The notes beneath the pieces are model-generated. The model saw only the letters and a program-made list of their open reading frames with translations. It was not told the DNA's origin and did no database searches. The position numbers were made by a program, and so were the translations under genes. From Nocardia terpenica (lineage in GTDB: Bacteria; Actinomycetota; Actinomycetes; Mycobacteriales; Mycobacteriaceae): a stretch of DNA of 64,000 nucleotides. The stretch is from assembly GCF_013186535.1 (NCBI RefSeq), contig NZ_JABMCZ010000002.1, positions 620,001 through 684,000 of the forward strand, written 5' to 3'. Positions 16,668-25,770 of the stretch are shown here, one piece after another. How positions within the stretch are numbered: the first letter of the stretch is position 1; each line of letters starts with the position of its first letter.

Positions 16668-18076
16668 CGCTGTTGCTCCTCGAGCATCGCCTGCCAACTG
16701 GTCGGGACCTTGCCGGAGCCGTTCGTCGAGACGTCGCCCTGGCGGTAGGTGCGGCCGTCGGGCCCGAGGAAGGTTCCGCTGCTCGGGTCGAGGCGGCCGG
16801 ACATGGCGGCCGGGTGGGTCTGCGCCGGGTCGGCTCCGGTGGGGGCGCCGGAATTGTCGACCGGCCGCGGCGGGCCGAACGGCGGGTTGTCGCCCTCGGG
16901 GACATAGCCGTTCGGATCGCGGCACAGCTCGGGTGTCGGCGCCCGTTTACCGGGTACATCCTGGCACGGGGTGTTTCGGATACCGCGGACCGCCTCCTTC
17001 GCGTTCTGCGGCACCTTGCAGTACATGCCGCTGGGCGAGTCGGTTTCGCTGGTGTCGGCCGGGGAGCGCCGCTGATCCGGCGGCAGGAAGCCGGTGGTGC
17101 AGCCCGGCGGATCGTTGAGCCCGAGCATGAAGTCGACCATGGCGCCGTATTCGGTGGGCCCGCGGATCACCGTGAGCAGCGAGGCCAGCAGCGGCGGGTA
17201 CACCACCAGGATCTGTTCCAGCCCCGCGTGATACGTGACGCCGACCTGTCCGACGCTCACCAGATTCGACAGCAGCAGCGGCAGCGTCGGCTTCATGTCC
17301 TGGAAGGTCTTGCTCACCTTCGCCGCCGCCGACGGTGTGCGCTCGAGCAGTTGGCTCAGCGACGGATCGTGCTGGCGCAGTTGATCGGTGACGGTGGCCA
17401 GATCGTGGGTCCAGGCGCGCACGGCGGCGGCGGACCGGTTCTGGGTGTCCAGCAGCGGGCCGATCTTGTTCAGCAGATCCTTGGTCTGCTGGGTATTGGC
17501 CTGCGCCTCCTGCACCAGCAGCGACGCCGAGTCGATGAACTTCTGCAGATCCGGTCCGGCGCCGTTGAACGCGACGAACGCGTCGTCGATGAGCTGCCGC
17601 AGCTTGGTGTTCTGCACGCTGGCCAGCAGCCGGTCGGCCTGGTCGAGCATGGCCCCGACGTCCTGCGGCAATCGGGTGCGCTGCACCGCGATCACCGACC
17701 CGTTACGCAGGTTTCCGCCCCGGGGATGGTCGACCGGGACCAGGTCCACGTACTGCTCCCCCACCGCGGACACGCTCTTGACGTAGGCGTCCACATCGCT
17801 GGGAATCTTGTAGTCGCTGTTGATCGACAGCCGTGCGTCGACCCCGTCGGGGGTGAGCCGGACCTCGTCCACCTTCCCCACATTGGTGCCGCGGTAGGCC
17901 ACGTTGGCGGTCGGATACAGCCCGCCGGTCGCGGCCAGCTGCACGGTGACGCGATAGCGCCCGATGCCGACCATGGCGGGCAGGTGCACATAGCTGCCCG
18001 CCATCACGACCAAGCCGATCACGGTCAGCACCGCGAAGATGGTGAGCTGGATCCGGACGAATCGGGTGAGTTTCAT
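16664..18076 (-). CDS. mce4F: Mce4F, MCE-domain substrate-binding subunit
   Basis: 470 aa. A single N-terminal transmembrane helix (about 9-30) anchors an MCE domain (about 38-120, with GGLYPTANVAYRGTNVGKV) followed by a long helical region that, in mycobacterial Mce complexes, forms the needle crossing the periplasm. The C-terminal 120 residues are Pro/Gly/Asp-rich with several cysteines and probably extend into the cell wall. Start ATG 18076 overlaps the mce4E stop. Part of the ABC-type sterol importer powered by an MceG ATPase encoded elsewhere. Confidence 0.92.
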   Translation of the reverse strand: MKLTRFVRIQLTIFAVLTVIGLVVMAGSYVHLPAMVGIGRYRVTVQLAATGGLYPTANVAYRGTNVGKVDEVRLTPDGVDARLSINSDYKIPSDVDAYVKSVSAVGEQYVDLVPVDHPRGGNLRNGSVIAVQRTRLPQDVGAMLDQADRLLASVQNTKLRQLIDDAFVAFNGAGPDLQKFIDSASLLVQEAQANTQQTKDLLNKIGPLLDTQNRSAAAVRAWTHDLATVTDQLRQHDPSLSQLLERTPSAAAKVSKTFQDMKPTLPLLLSNLVSVGQVGVTYHAGLEQILVVYPPLLASLLTVIRGPTEYGAMVDFMLGLNDPPGCTTGFLPPDQRRSPADTSETDSPSGMYCKVPQNAKEAVRGIRNTPCQDVPGKRAPTPELCRDPNGYVPEGDNPPFGPPRPVDNSGAPTGADPAQTHPAAMSGRLDPSSGTFLGPDGRTYRQGDVSTNGSGKVPTSWQAMLEEQQR

Positions 18077-19323
18077 CGGCCCGGCCCTCCCTGCTGCGGA
18101 TTCGGCACGGTGAGTCCGGGAATGGCGGGCAGGCCCGGAATCGGCGGCAGGCCGGGAATACTCGGCGCCGGCGGCGGGGTGGCCGGGGGCGGGGGGGCGG
18201 GGGGCGACGCCTGCAGCGGCCCGGTGACCGGATCGCCCTTGCCCTCCGCGGTTCCGGCGAACGAGCCGAGCATGCCCTCGACCCCGCCGAAGCGCCCGCC
18301 CAGCGGGGTGCCGGTCAGGAAGTTCGAATCGATGCGGGCGGGCGTGATGTCCACCGTCATCAGCAGATTCAGGTAGTCGCCCTGCAGCGCGCGGTCGAGA
18401 TTCTTCATCGGGAACGGGAAGGTCAACAGCCACTGCAGCGAGTCGGCGAGCTTGCCGCCGGTGTCGGCCAGCGACGTCAGCACCGGATGCAGGTTGGCCA
18501 GGTCGGCCTTCAGGTTGTCGCCGCCCTGCGCGATGATCTTCTGCACCACATCGCTCAGATCACCCAGGGCGGTAATGGTTCTGGTGATGTTCTCGCGCCG
18601 GTCGGCGAGCACCGTGAGACCCGGGTGGATCTTGGTGATGGCCGCGGTCACCTGGTCCTTCTGCTGCGCCAGCTGACCGGAGAGCCGGTCCAGCCCGTTC
18701 ATCGCCGCGATGATGTCGGCGGTCTGCTGGTCGAGAGTGCTGGTCAGTCGGGTCAATTGGGGCAGCAGGTCGCGAATGGCGTCGGTGCGGCCCGCGAAGG
18801 TGGCGTTCAGTTCGTGGGTGATGGTCTCCAGCTGGGAGATGCCGCCGCCGTTGAGCACCACCGACAGCGACGACAGCGTCTGCTCGGTGGTCGGGTAGTC
18901 CCCGGCGCGATCCAGCGGGATCACGTCGCCGTTGCGCAGCTGCCCCTGCGGCGGCGCGTCTTTCGGGGCCGACAGCTCCACGTGGTTGCTGCCCAGCAGG
19001 CTGGTCTGCCCGATCCGCGCGACGGCGTTGGCGGGCAGCCGCACGTCTCGATCCAGGCTGACGGTGACCAGCGCGTGCCAGTTCTCGACGTCGATGCCGG
19101 TGACCGTGCCCACGGTGACGTCGTCCACCTTCACCGGCGAATTACGGGTCAGCGTGGTCACATTCGGCATCTGGATGCGCACCTGCCACGACCCCGACCC
19201 GGTCCCGGCGGCGCCGGGCATGGGCAGCGTGTTCAGCCCGTCCCACTGGCAGCCGGTGACGCCGAGCAATACGGCCAGCCCCAGCGCGACGCCCGCGAGG
19301 CGGGTACGCAGCCGGGCCGTCAT
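18073..19323 (-). CDS. mce4E: Mce4E lipoprotein, MCE-domain subunit
   Basis: 416 aa, the lipoprotein member of the set: signal peptide with lipobox LGVTGC about residue 25, then an MCE domain (NSPVKVDDVTVGTVTGI), a long helical domain, and a C-terminus of about 50 residues rich in Pro-Gly-Leu-Pro repeats (PGLPPIPGLPAIPGL). Mce E-type subunits are the only ones with a lipobox in mycobacterial operons, which supports the subunit naming. ATG 19323 overlaps the mce4D stop by four bases. Confidence 0.92.
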   Translation of the reverse strand: MTARLRTRLAGVALGLAVLLGVTGCQWDGLNTLPMPGAAGTGSGSWQVRIQMPNVTTLTRNSPVKVDDVTVGTVTGIDVENWHALVTVSLDRDVRLPANAVARIGQTSLLGSNHVELSAPKDAPPQGQLRNGDVIPLDRAGDYPTTEQTLSSLSVVLNGGGISQLETITHELNATFAGRTDAIRDLLPQLTRLTSTLDQQTADIIAAMNGLDRLSGQLAQQKDQVTAAITKIHPGLTVLADRRENITRTITALGDLSDVVQKIIAQGGDNLKADLANLHPVLTSLADTGGKLADSLQWLLTFPFPMKNLDRALQGDYLNLLMTVDITPARIDSNFLTGTPLGGRFGGVEGMLGSFAGTAEGKGDPVTGPLQASPPAPPPPATPPPAPSIPGLPPIPGLPAIPGLTVPNPQQGGPGR

Positions 19324-20573
19324 CTCGCCCCTCCCGGAATGGCCAGTCCCAGAATGCCATCGGGCACGCTGACCGGCGGCGGACCCTGCTGGGCCTGCAC
19401 GCGGTCGGCCAGGTCCGGCGTGCTGTAGGTGAGCTGGTTCGGGAACGCGCCCTGGCCGGAGGCCGGATTCGCCAGCAGCGGTGGGTAGTTCATCATCAGC
19501 GACTGGATCACCGGGGCCAGGTACTGGCGGCACAGGTCGGCGCTGCGCTGGGCCTGGTTGTCCACCTCGGCCTCCACCGCGCCGCACAGGAACGCGAACG
19601 GGTTGGAGAAGTTCGGCAGCACCACCGAACCCGTCAGCGAGCCCTGCGCGGGCTTGTAGATCTGATAGAAGTTCACCAGCGCCGTCGGGCCCGAGTGCAG
19701 GATGCGTTCCAGCTCCGGCCGCTTGTCGGCCAGCACCTGGGTGGCGTCGGCGAGCCGCTGCACGCCCTCGGTCAGCGCGCCGCCGCGCTCGTCCAGGAAC
19801 CGGTGCACGTCGGCCACCGCGGAGTCCAGATTGTCCAGGCCCGCGCCCAGATCGCCGGACACCCCCGCCAGCACCGACGACACCGACGCCAGCCGCCCGC
19901 CGAACTGCACGATCTGATCGTTGCTCTTGGACAGCACGTCGACGAACTGCTGCAGATTGCGCACCGTGCCGAACAGGTCGGTGCGGCCGTCGGACAGCGT
20001 GTTCAGCGTGCCGGACAGCTCCTTCAGGGTGTCGCGCAGCGCCTGGGCGTTGCCGTCGCCGAGGTTGGCCGAGGCGGTGTCGACGAACCGCCCGAGCGAG
20101 CCCTGCTTGTCGTCGCCGACCGGGCCCAGCGCCGCCGACAGCTTGGTCAGCTCGGCCTTGATGTCGTCCCACTCCACCGGCACCGCGGTGCGCTCGATCG
20201 GAATCTCGGCCCGGTCGCGCATCCTGGGGCCGCCGGTGTAGGCGGGGGCGAGCTGAACGAACCGCGCCGACACCAGATTCGGCGAGATCGTCACCGCGCG
20301 CGCGTCGGCGGGGATGTCCACGCCGCGGTCCACGGTCATGGTCACCTTGACCCGGTCCTTGCCCGGCTCGATGGAATTGATCTTGCCGACCTTCACCCCC
20401 AGCACTCGCACGTCGTCGCCCGCGTACAGGCCGGTGGTCGACGGGAAATACGCTGTGATGTGGGTCTTTCCGATACTGGTCACCGCGCCGTAGACCACCC
20501 ACCCGGCCAGCGCGACGGCGAGCACGCCGACCACGATCCGGGTCCAGCGCGGCACCTTGCGGAATGCGTTCAT
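19320..20573 (-). CDS. mce4D: Mce4D, MCE-domain subunit
   Basis: 417 aa: one N-terminal transmembrane helix (about 12-32), MCE domain with TTGLYAGDDVRVLGVKVGKINSI, helical needle region and a C-terminal segment with two Cys (FLCGAVEAEVDNQAQRSADLC) likely to form a disulfide outside the membrane. Position and overlaps (ATGA at both ends) place it fourth of six mce genes. Confidence 0.92.
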   Translation of the reverse strand: MNAFRKVPRWTRIVVGVLAVALAGWVVYGAVTSIGKTHITAYFPSTTGLYAGDDVRVLGVKVGKINSIEPGKDRVKVTMTVDRGVDIPADARAVTISPNLVSARFVQLAPAYTGGPRMRDRAEIPIERTAVPVEWDDIKAELTKLSAALGPVGDDKQGSLGRFVDTASANLGDGNAQALRDTLKELSGTLNTLSDGRTDLFGTVRNLQQFVDVLSKSNDQIVQFGGRLASVSSVLAGVSGDLGAGLDNLDSAVADVHRFLDERGGALTEGVQRLADATQVLADKRPELERILHSGPTALVNFYQIYKPAQGSLTGSVVLPNFSNPFAFLCGAVEAEVDNQAQRSADLCRQYLAPVIQSLMMNYPPLLANPASGQGAFPNQLTYSTPDLADRVQAQQGPPPVSVPDGILGLAIPGGAR

Positions 20574-21631
20574 CGCGGCGGCTCCTGGGTGGCGGGGCCG
20601 ATCGACGGCGGCGCCGGTTCGAGGAAGAAATTGCGCAGCGAGTCGGGCACGTGCTCCGGCCACACCATGGCGTCGACCAGGATCTGCAACCCCTTGCTGG
20701 TGGCGTTCGACACGTACGCCTGGAAGTACGGGCCGCTGCCGACCTGCTCACCGAGCGCGGCCTCGAAGGGTCCGAGGGCCTGCAGGGCGCGGCCGATATT
20801 GTCCTTGTTCTTCTGCAGCAGCGCCAGCACCGAATTCAGCTTCTCCAGCGTGGGTTTCAGCTGTGCCTCGTTGTCGTTGACGAACCCGGTGAGCTGCTGG
20901 GCCAGGCCGTTGACGTAGACGATCAGCTGGCTCAGCGCGGCGCGGCGGGCGTCCAGTTCGCCGAGCAGGTTGTTGCCGTCGACCAGCAGCGCGTCGATCT
21001 GGTTGGCCCGGTCCGACAGCACCTTGGTGACGTTCTGGGCGTGCGAGAGCAGGTCGATGAGCGCCTTGTCGCGCGCGTTCAGGCTGCGCGAGAGCGCGGT
21101 GACGCCGTCGAGGGCCTGCCGCAGCGGGCCCGGGGTGTCGGCGAACGCCTGCGACAGCGCGTCGAGAGTCTTGTCGACCTGATCGGTGTCCAGGCCGTGC
21201 ACGGTGGTGGCCAGATCGCCGAGCACCTCGTTGAGCGAGTACGGAGAGGTGGTGCGCTCCAGCGGAATCGGATCGTCGCGGCGGATGACGCCGTCCCCGG
21301 CCGGGGTCACCTCGAGCGACTTGCGGCCCAGCACGGTATTGGTCTTGATGGCGGCGGAGGTCTTGCGCCCCAGCACGATCGACTCGTCCAGGCTGAACCG
21401 CACCCGCACCTTCGCCCCGGCCAGCCGCACCTGCTCCACCCGGCCGCTGCGCACCCCCGCCACCTGCACCGGATCGCCCGGGACCAGGCCGCCGGCATCG
21501 GCGAAGTAGGCGGTGAACTCGGCCCCGGAGCGCACGAACGGCAGCCGCCCGAACTGCAGGGCCGACAGCGAGATCGTCACCGCCAGAACGACTCCGATGA
21601 TGCCGATATGAAGCAGGCGCGATCCGTTCAT
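20570..21631 (-). CDS. mce4C: Mce4C, MCE-domain subunit
   Basis: 353 aa, with N-terminal transmembrane helix (about 7-26), MCE domain with AGGLVPGDPVQVAGVRSGRVEQV and a helical region. ATG at 21631 shares one base with the mce4B stop (TGATG), consistent with translational re-initiation along the operon. The C-terminus is short compared with Mce4D and Mce4F. Confidence 0.92.
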   Translation of the reverse strand: MNGSRLLHIGIIGVVLAVTISLSALQFGRLPFVRSGAEFTAYFADAGGLVPGDPVQVAGVRSGRVEQVRLAGAKVRVRFSLDESIVLGRKTSAAIKTNTVLGRKSLEVTPAGDGVIRRDDPIPLERTTSPYSLNEVLGDLATTVHGLDTDQVDKTLDALSQAFADTPGPLRQALDGVTALSRSLNARDKALIDLLSHAQNVTKVLSDRANQIDALLVDGNNLLGELDARRAALSQLIVYVNGLAQQLTGFVNDNEAQLKPTLEKLNSVLALLQKNKDNIGRALQALGPFEAALGEQVGSGPYFQAYVSNATSKGLQILVDAMVWPEHVPDSLRNFFLEPAPPSIGPATQEPPR

Positions 21632-22659
21632 CAGGGGGCGCACCTTCCGGTGGTCTGCATACCGGGCATGTTCACGTGCATCGGCTCCCCGTTCGGGCCC
21701 TGGACCAGGAAGTTGGTTCCGCAGATGTACATGTTCAGGAACGAGCCGTAGGAGCCGACCCGGACCAGCTTCCGGTAGGTGTCGGGCAGCCGCTCCAGCA
21801 CCCACTGCACATCGGCGGACCGGTCGTCGAGGTTCTGCGACAGGCGGCCCAGCTGGGCGAAGGTCTGCTTCAGATCCGGCCGCGCCTGCTGCAGCAGATC
21901 GGTGAGATCGCCCGTCGCGCCCGCCAATCGGGGCAGCGCCGCGCCGATCGGATCCTTGTCCGCCGCCAGGCCGCTCACCAGCCGCTGCAATTCGTCCAGC
22001 GTGGTCGCGAACTCCCTGTTGCGGTCGTCGATGGTGCCCAGCACGGTCTTCAGGTTCTCGATCACGCTGCCGATCAACGCATCCCGGTCGGCGAGGGTCT
22101 TGGTGAACGACCCGGAGCTGTTCAGCAGCGCCACCAGCGCGCCGCCCTGGCCCTGGAACACCTGCAGCAGCGCATTGGTCAGGCTGTTGACCTGCGTCGG
22201 ATCCAGGCCCCGCAGCAGCGGTTTGAAGCCGCCCAGCAGCAGGTCCAGATCGAGCGCGGGCTTGGTCCGGTCGACGCCGATGGTGCCGCCCGCGGGCAGC
22301 GCCTGCGCGCTGCCGGGCCCCTCCAGCAGCTCCAGATACCGGTCGCCGACCAGGTTCTCGTAGCGGATGGTGGCCCGGGTGCTGACCAGGATCCGGTATT
22401 TACGGTCCACGTCGAAGTCGACGTGCGCCAGATGGTCGCGGCCCACCGACACCCGCCGCACCGAGCCCACCGGCACCCCGGCGATGCGCACTTTGGAGCC
22501 GGGCAGCATGCCGGAGGAGTTGGTGAAGACGGCGTGGTACCCGGACTCGCGGGCGAAACGCATCTGGCTGAACACGATTCCCAGCCCGGCCAGGACCAGC
22601 ACCATCACCAGGGTGAAGATCAGCAGCTTGACCGTGCTCGCGTGCGGTTTCAGTCTCAT
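21631..22659 (-). CDS. mce4B: Mce4B, MCE-domain subunit
   Basis: 342 aa: transmembrane helix (about 11-32), MCE domain with SSGMLPGSKVRIAGVPVGSV, helical region, and a conserved ending containing two cysteines (NMYICGTNFLVQGPNG and the last residues TGRCAP) that could pair. ATG 22659 overlaps the mce4A stop. Confidence 0.92.
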   Translation of the reverse strand: MRLKPHASTVKLLIFTLVMVLVLAGLGIVFSQMRFARESGYHAVFTNSSGMLPGSKVRIAGVPVGSVRRVSVGRDHLAHVDFDVDRKYRILVSTRATIRYENLVGDRYLELLEGPGSAQALPAGGTIGVDRTKPALDLDLLLGGFKPLLRGLDPTQVNSLTNALLQVFQGQGGALVALLNSSGSFTKTLADRDALIGSVIENLKTVLGTIDDRNREFATTLDELQRLVSGLAADKDPIGAALPRLAGATGDLTDLLQQARPDLKQTFAQLGRLSQNLDDRSADVQWVLERLPDTYRKLVRVGSYGSFLNMYICGTNFLVQGPNGEPMHVNMPGMQTTGRCAP

Positions 22660-23873
22660 GGCGCGGGCACCCCCGGCAGTCCGGCGAACAGCAGCTGGAA
22701 CACCCTGGGGCCGTTGAGGTGTGTGGTCAGCGGCGGCGTCCACACCTCGCCCTGGGAGGTGTCGGTGACCAGGTAGTTGGAGTGGCTGTTCGGCACCCGG
22801 TCGAGAACGCCCTCGCAGTGCGGGCCGCCGGTGGCGTTCACCTTGGGCAGGTCCTGCGGGTACTGGTACGGGGTGCCGCCCGGCATGAAGCTGGCGTTCA
22901 GCGTCACGTACGGCCCCTTGCCGCCGAAGATCTCGTTACCGCGCGGCAGCGCATTGGCCGCACCGCTGACGAGGCAGAACAGCGCCGGGCTGTACTCGTT
23001 GAGCAGGGTCGCGGTGGGCCGCAGCAGATCCAGCGCCGTCACCAGCTGCTGCTGGTTGTCGCGCAGCACCGCCCCGGAGGTGTCGGCCAGCCCGATCAGG
23101 TTCGCCAGCACCCCGTCCAGGTTGCCCTGCCGCGCGACCAGGGTGTCGCTGGTGACCGCCGCATTGCCGGTGGTGCGCAACAGATCCGGGGTGGCGTCGG
23201 CGTAGAGGTTGGTGACGCCGGTGGCGGACCGCAGGTCGCGTTGCAGGTCGGGCAGGCTCGGGTTGAGGTCGCGCAGGTAGGTGTCGCTGTCGGACAACAG
23301 CTTTCCGAGCTCGTCGCCGCGGCCCTGCAGCGCGCCGCCGAGGGCGGTCAGCGTGGCGTTCAGCTTCTCCGGCGCGATCTTGCCCAGCACGTCGGACAGG
23401 TGCTGGAACAGCGTGTTGAACTCGACGGTCACCTGCTGGGCGCGCAGCATCGCGCCCGGCCGCAGCGCCTGGGCCGAAGGCCGCTGCGGCACCGTGAAAT
23501 TGACGTACTTGGCGCCGAAGACGGTGGTGGAGCCGATGTCCACGCCCGCATTGGCCGGAACCAGCCGCAGCTGTTCGGGTTTGATCGCCAGCGCCAGCCG
23601 CGCCCCGGAACCGGTGTAGGAGATGGAGGTGACCTTGCCGATCTCCACCCCGCGCATCTTCACCTTGGCGTCGCGATCGAGCACCAGCCCCGCGCGCGGC
23701 GCGTCGATGTACACGGCCTCGGTCGTGGTGAAGCCGCCGGCGAACATGGTCAGCGCCACCGCGACGATCGCCGCCAGGCTCAGCACCAGCGCCAGCCCGG
23801 CCAGCTTCACCTTCGCGCCCGCGCCGAAGATCCGTCCCGCGCCGTCCTTCTCGACGAGTTTGTTTGCCGCCAT
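22656..23873 (-). CDS. mce4A: Mce4A, MCE-domain subunit
   Basis: 405 aa: transmembrane helix (about 23-45), MCE domain (about 50-135, with APRAGLVLDRDAKVKMRGVEIGKV), then a long helical domain and a C-terminal region with NEIFGGKGPYVTLNASFMPGG, typical of MceA. It starts 5 bases after yrbE4B and is the first of six mce genes. In mycobacteria Mce4 imports cholesterol. Confidence 0.93.
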   Translation of the reverse strand: MAANKLVEKDGAGRIFGAGAKVKLAGLALVLSLAAIVAVALTMFAGGFTTTEAVYIDAPRAGLVLDRDAKVKMRGVEIGKVTSISYTGSGARLALAIKPEQLRLVPANAGVDIGSTTVFGAKYVNFTVPQRPSAQALRPGAMLRAQQVTVEFNTLFQHLSDVLGKIAPEKLNATLTALGGALQGRGDELGKLLSDSDTYLRDLNPSLPDLQRDLRSATGVTNLYADATPDLLRTTGNAAVTSDTLVARQGNLDGVLANLIGLADTSGAVLRDNQQQLVTALDLLRPTATLLNEYSPALFCLVSGAANALPRGNEIFGGKGPYVTLNASFMPGGTPYQYPQDLPKVNATGGPHCEGVLDRVPNSHSNYLVTDTSQGEVWTPPLTTHLNGPRVFQLLFAGLPGVPAP

Positions 23874-23878
23874 ACCGC

Positions 23879-24730
23879 CTACCCGGAGAGATGGAAGTTG
23901 CCGGAGGTGCCGTAGATGGCCAGCGAGATCAGCAGCGTCACGCTCACCACCGCGACCAGCGACGCGCGCACCGCATTACCGACCGCGACGCCGACACCCA
24001 CCGGTCCGCCCGCGGCGTGATAGCCGTAGTAGGTGTGGATCATCATGACCGCCAGGGCCATGAACAGTGCCTGCGCGAACGACCACAGAATGTCGCTGGG
24101 AATCAGGAACGTATTGAAATAGTGGTCGTACACGCCCGCCGACTGCCCGTAGATCACCACGGTCGCGAACCGGCTGGCCACGAACGACGCGATCACCGCG
24201 AGCGCGTACAGCGGCACGATCGCGATCATGCCCGCCAGCACCCGCGTCCCGACCAGGAACGGCACCGGCCGAATCGCCATGGACTCCAGCGCATCGATCT
24301 CCTCCGCCACCCGCATCGCGCCCAGCTGCGCGGTCGAACCCGCGCCGATGGTGGCGGCCAGGCCGATACCGGAGATGACGGGCGCGGCGATGCGCACATT
24401 GATGAAGGCCGCGAAGAATCCGGTGAGCGCCTCGACGCCGATATTGCCCAGCGAGCTGTAGCCCTGCACGGCAATGGTGCCGCCCGCGAACAGCGTCAGA
24501 AAGCCCACGATCACGACGGTGCCGCCGATGACCGCCAAAGCGCCGGTCCCCATGCTGATTTCGGCGATCAGCCGGATGGTCTCGGTGCGATAGTGCACCA
24601 GCGCCCGCGGCACCGCGGCCAGCGTCTGCGCATAGAAAAGGGCATGTCTTCCGACATTGTCGAGCGAGTCGGACATCCGGCGCACGCGTCGAACAGTACG
24701 CGGGAACCGGGATTCGATCACGAAAGCCAT
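23879..24730 (-). CDS. yrbE4B: YrbE4B, permease subunit of the Mce4 transporter
   Basis: 283 aa MlaE/YrbE-family integral membrane protein with about five to six transmembrane helices. The conserved cytoplasmic helix that contacts the ATPase is present (LGAMRVAEEIDALESMAIRPVPFLVGTRVLAG). ATG at 24730 is preferred over an upstream start that overlaps yrbE4A; the gap to yrbE4A is 4 bases. Pairs with YrbE4A to form the translocation channel. Confidence 0.93.
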   Translation of the reverse strand: MAFVIESRFPRTVRRVRRMSDSLDNVGRHALFYAQTLAAVPRALVHYRTETIRLIAEISMGTGALAVIGGTVVIVGFLTLFAGGTIAVQGYSSLGNIGVEALTGFFAAFINVRIAAPVISGIGLAATIGAGSTAQLGAMRVAEEIDALESMAIRPVPFLVGTRVLAGMIAIVPLYALAVIASFVASRFATVVIYGQSAGVYDHYFNTFLIPSDILWSFAQALFMALAVMMIHTYYGYHAAGGPVGVGVAVGNAVRASLVAVVSVTLLISLAIYGTSGNFHLSG

Positions 24731-24734
24731 ACCG

Positions 24735-25499
24735 TCACCGAGCCGTGAACTTGATCCCAACGGCGGTGACCACAACATTGACCACGAACAAAGCCATGAA
24801 GGAGAACACCACCGTCTGATTGACCGCGTCGCCGACGCTCTTCGGGCCGCCGCGCACGTTCAGGCCCAGGTAGCAGGCCACCAGACCGGCGACCAGACCG
24901 AACAGCGCGGCCTTTACTTCGGAGATCACCAGCTCCGGCAGATGGGTCAGCAGCGTGATCCCGTTCACGAAGGCCCCCGGATTCACCCCCTGCAGGAAGA
25001 CCGAGAACAGGAAGCCGCCGACGATGCCGATCGTGCACACCAGACCGTTGAGCATCGCCGCGACGAACGTCGACGCCAGCACCCGCGGCACCACCAGCCG
25101 ATGCACGGGATCGATGCCGAGCACCCGCATGGCGTCGATCTCCTCGCGAATGGTGCGGGCGCCCAGGTCCGCACACACCGCCGTGGCGCCCGCGCCCGCC
25201 ACGATGAGCACGGTCACGATCGGGCCGACCTGGGTCACCGCGCCGAATGCCGCTCCCGCGCCGGACAGGTCGGCGGCGCCGATCTCGCGCAGCAGGATAT
25301 TGAGCGTGAAGCTGACCAGCACGGTGAACGGAATGGCGACCAGCAGCGTCGGCACGATGGAAACCCGCGCCACGAACCAGGACTGGTCGATGAATTCGCG
25401 GCGCTGGAACGGCGGCCGGACCAACTCCCGCGCCACCGCGGCGGCGAGGTCGAAGAAGCCACCGACGGCCCGCAGCGGCACGGCAACGACCTCGTTCAT
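24735..25499 (-). CDS. yrbE4A: YrbE4A, permease subunit of the Mce4 transporter
   Basis: 254 aa MlaE/YrbE permease with the same ATPase-contact helix (LGARTIREEIDAMRVLGIDPVHRLVVPRVLA). It is the first gene of the mce4 operon; the start ATG at 25499 follows an AAGGAGGCGCGCG ribosome site. Two KstR-like boxes lie 70-165 bases upstream, so the operon is probably induced when KstR binds a steroid ligand. Confidence 0.94.
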   Translation of the reverse strand: MNEVVAVPLRAVGGFFDLAAAVARELVRPPFQRREFIDQSWFVARVSIVPTLLVAIPFTVLVSFTLNILLREIGAADLSGAGAAFGAVTQVGPIVTVLIVAGAGATAVCADLGARTIREEIDAMRVLGIDPVHRLVVPRVLASTFVAAMLNGLVCTIGIVGGFLFSVFLQGVNPGAFVNGITLLTHLPELVISEVKAALFGLVAGLVACYLGLNVRGGPKSVGDAVNQTVVFSFMALFVVNVVVTAVGIKFTAR

Positions 25500-25570
25500 C
25501 GCGCGCCTCCTTGCACCTCGCGTGTACCGCCGCGACGGGTGTCGAACCGAATCGCAACCGTCCCGAAGAT

Positions 25571-25584
25571 TAGAACACGTTCAC
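25571..25584. promoter_or_regulatory. KstR-like operator upstream of mce4 (proximal)
   Basis: TAGAACACGTTCAC matches TNNAACNNGTTNNA at all but the last position. It lies 72 bases upstream of the yrbE4A start. Confidence 0.65.
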
Positions 25585-25648
25585 TGCTTTCAAGTACATG
25601 ATTTGTCACTTTTCAACTGCCCTTTTTATTCGAGCAGCGACCTGAAGC

Positions 25649-25662
25649 TGGAACACGTTCAC
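25649..25662. promoter_or_regulatory. KstR-like operator upstream of mce4 (distal)
   Basis: TGGAACACGTTCAC, again one mismatch to the KstR consensus. It lies between yrbE4A and the 3' end of hsd4A, 78 bases from the proximal box centre to centre. Confidence 0.55.
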
Positions 25663-25770
25663 CAGATGTGCGGTGGGCATTCGCCGAGCACCGCACACCA
25701 TCGAACCCATGTCTACCAACTCGCCGACTGCCGATCAACAGATCGACGGTAGTCGACGCCGCCGGTCGGC

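Noticed and set aside
18073..20751. 892-aa minus-strand frame covering mce4E and much of mce4D
   Set aside because: Only the last 416 residues are protein-like (Mce4E with lipobox). The upstream part is an out-of-frame reading of mce4D.
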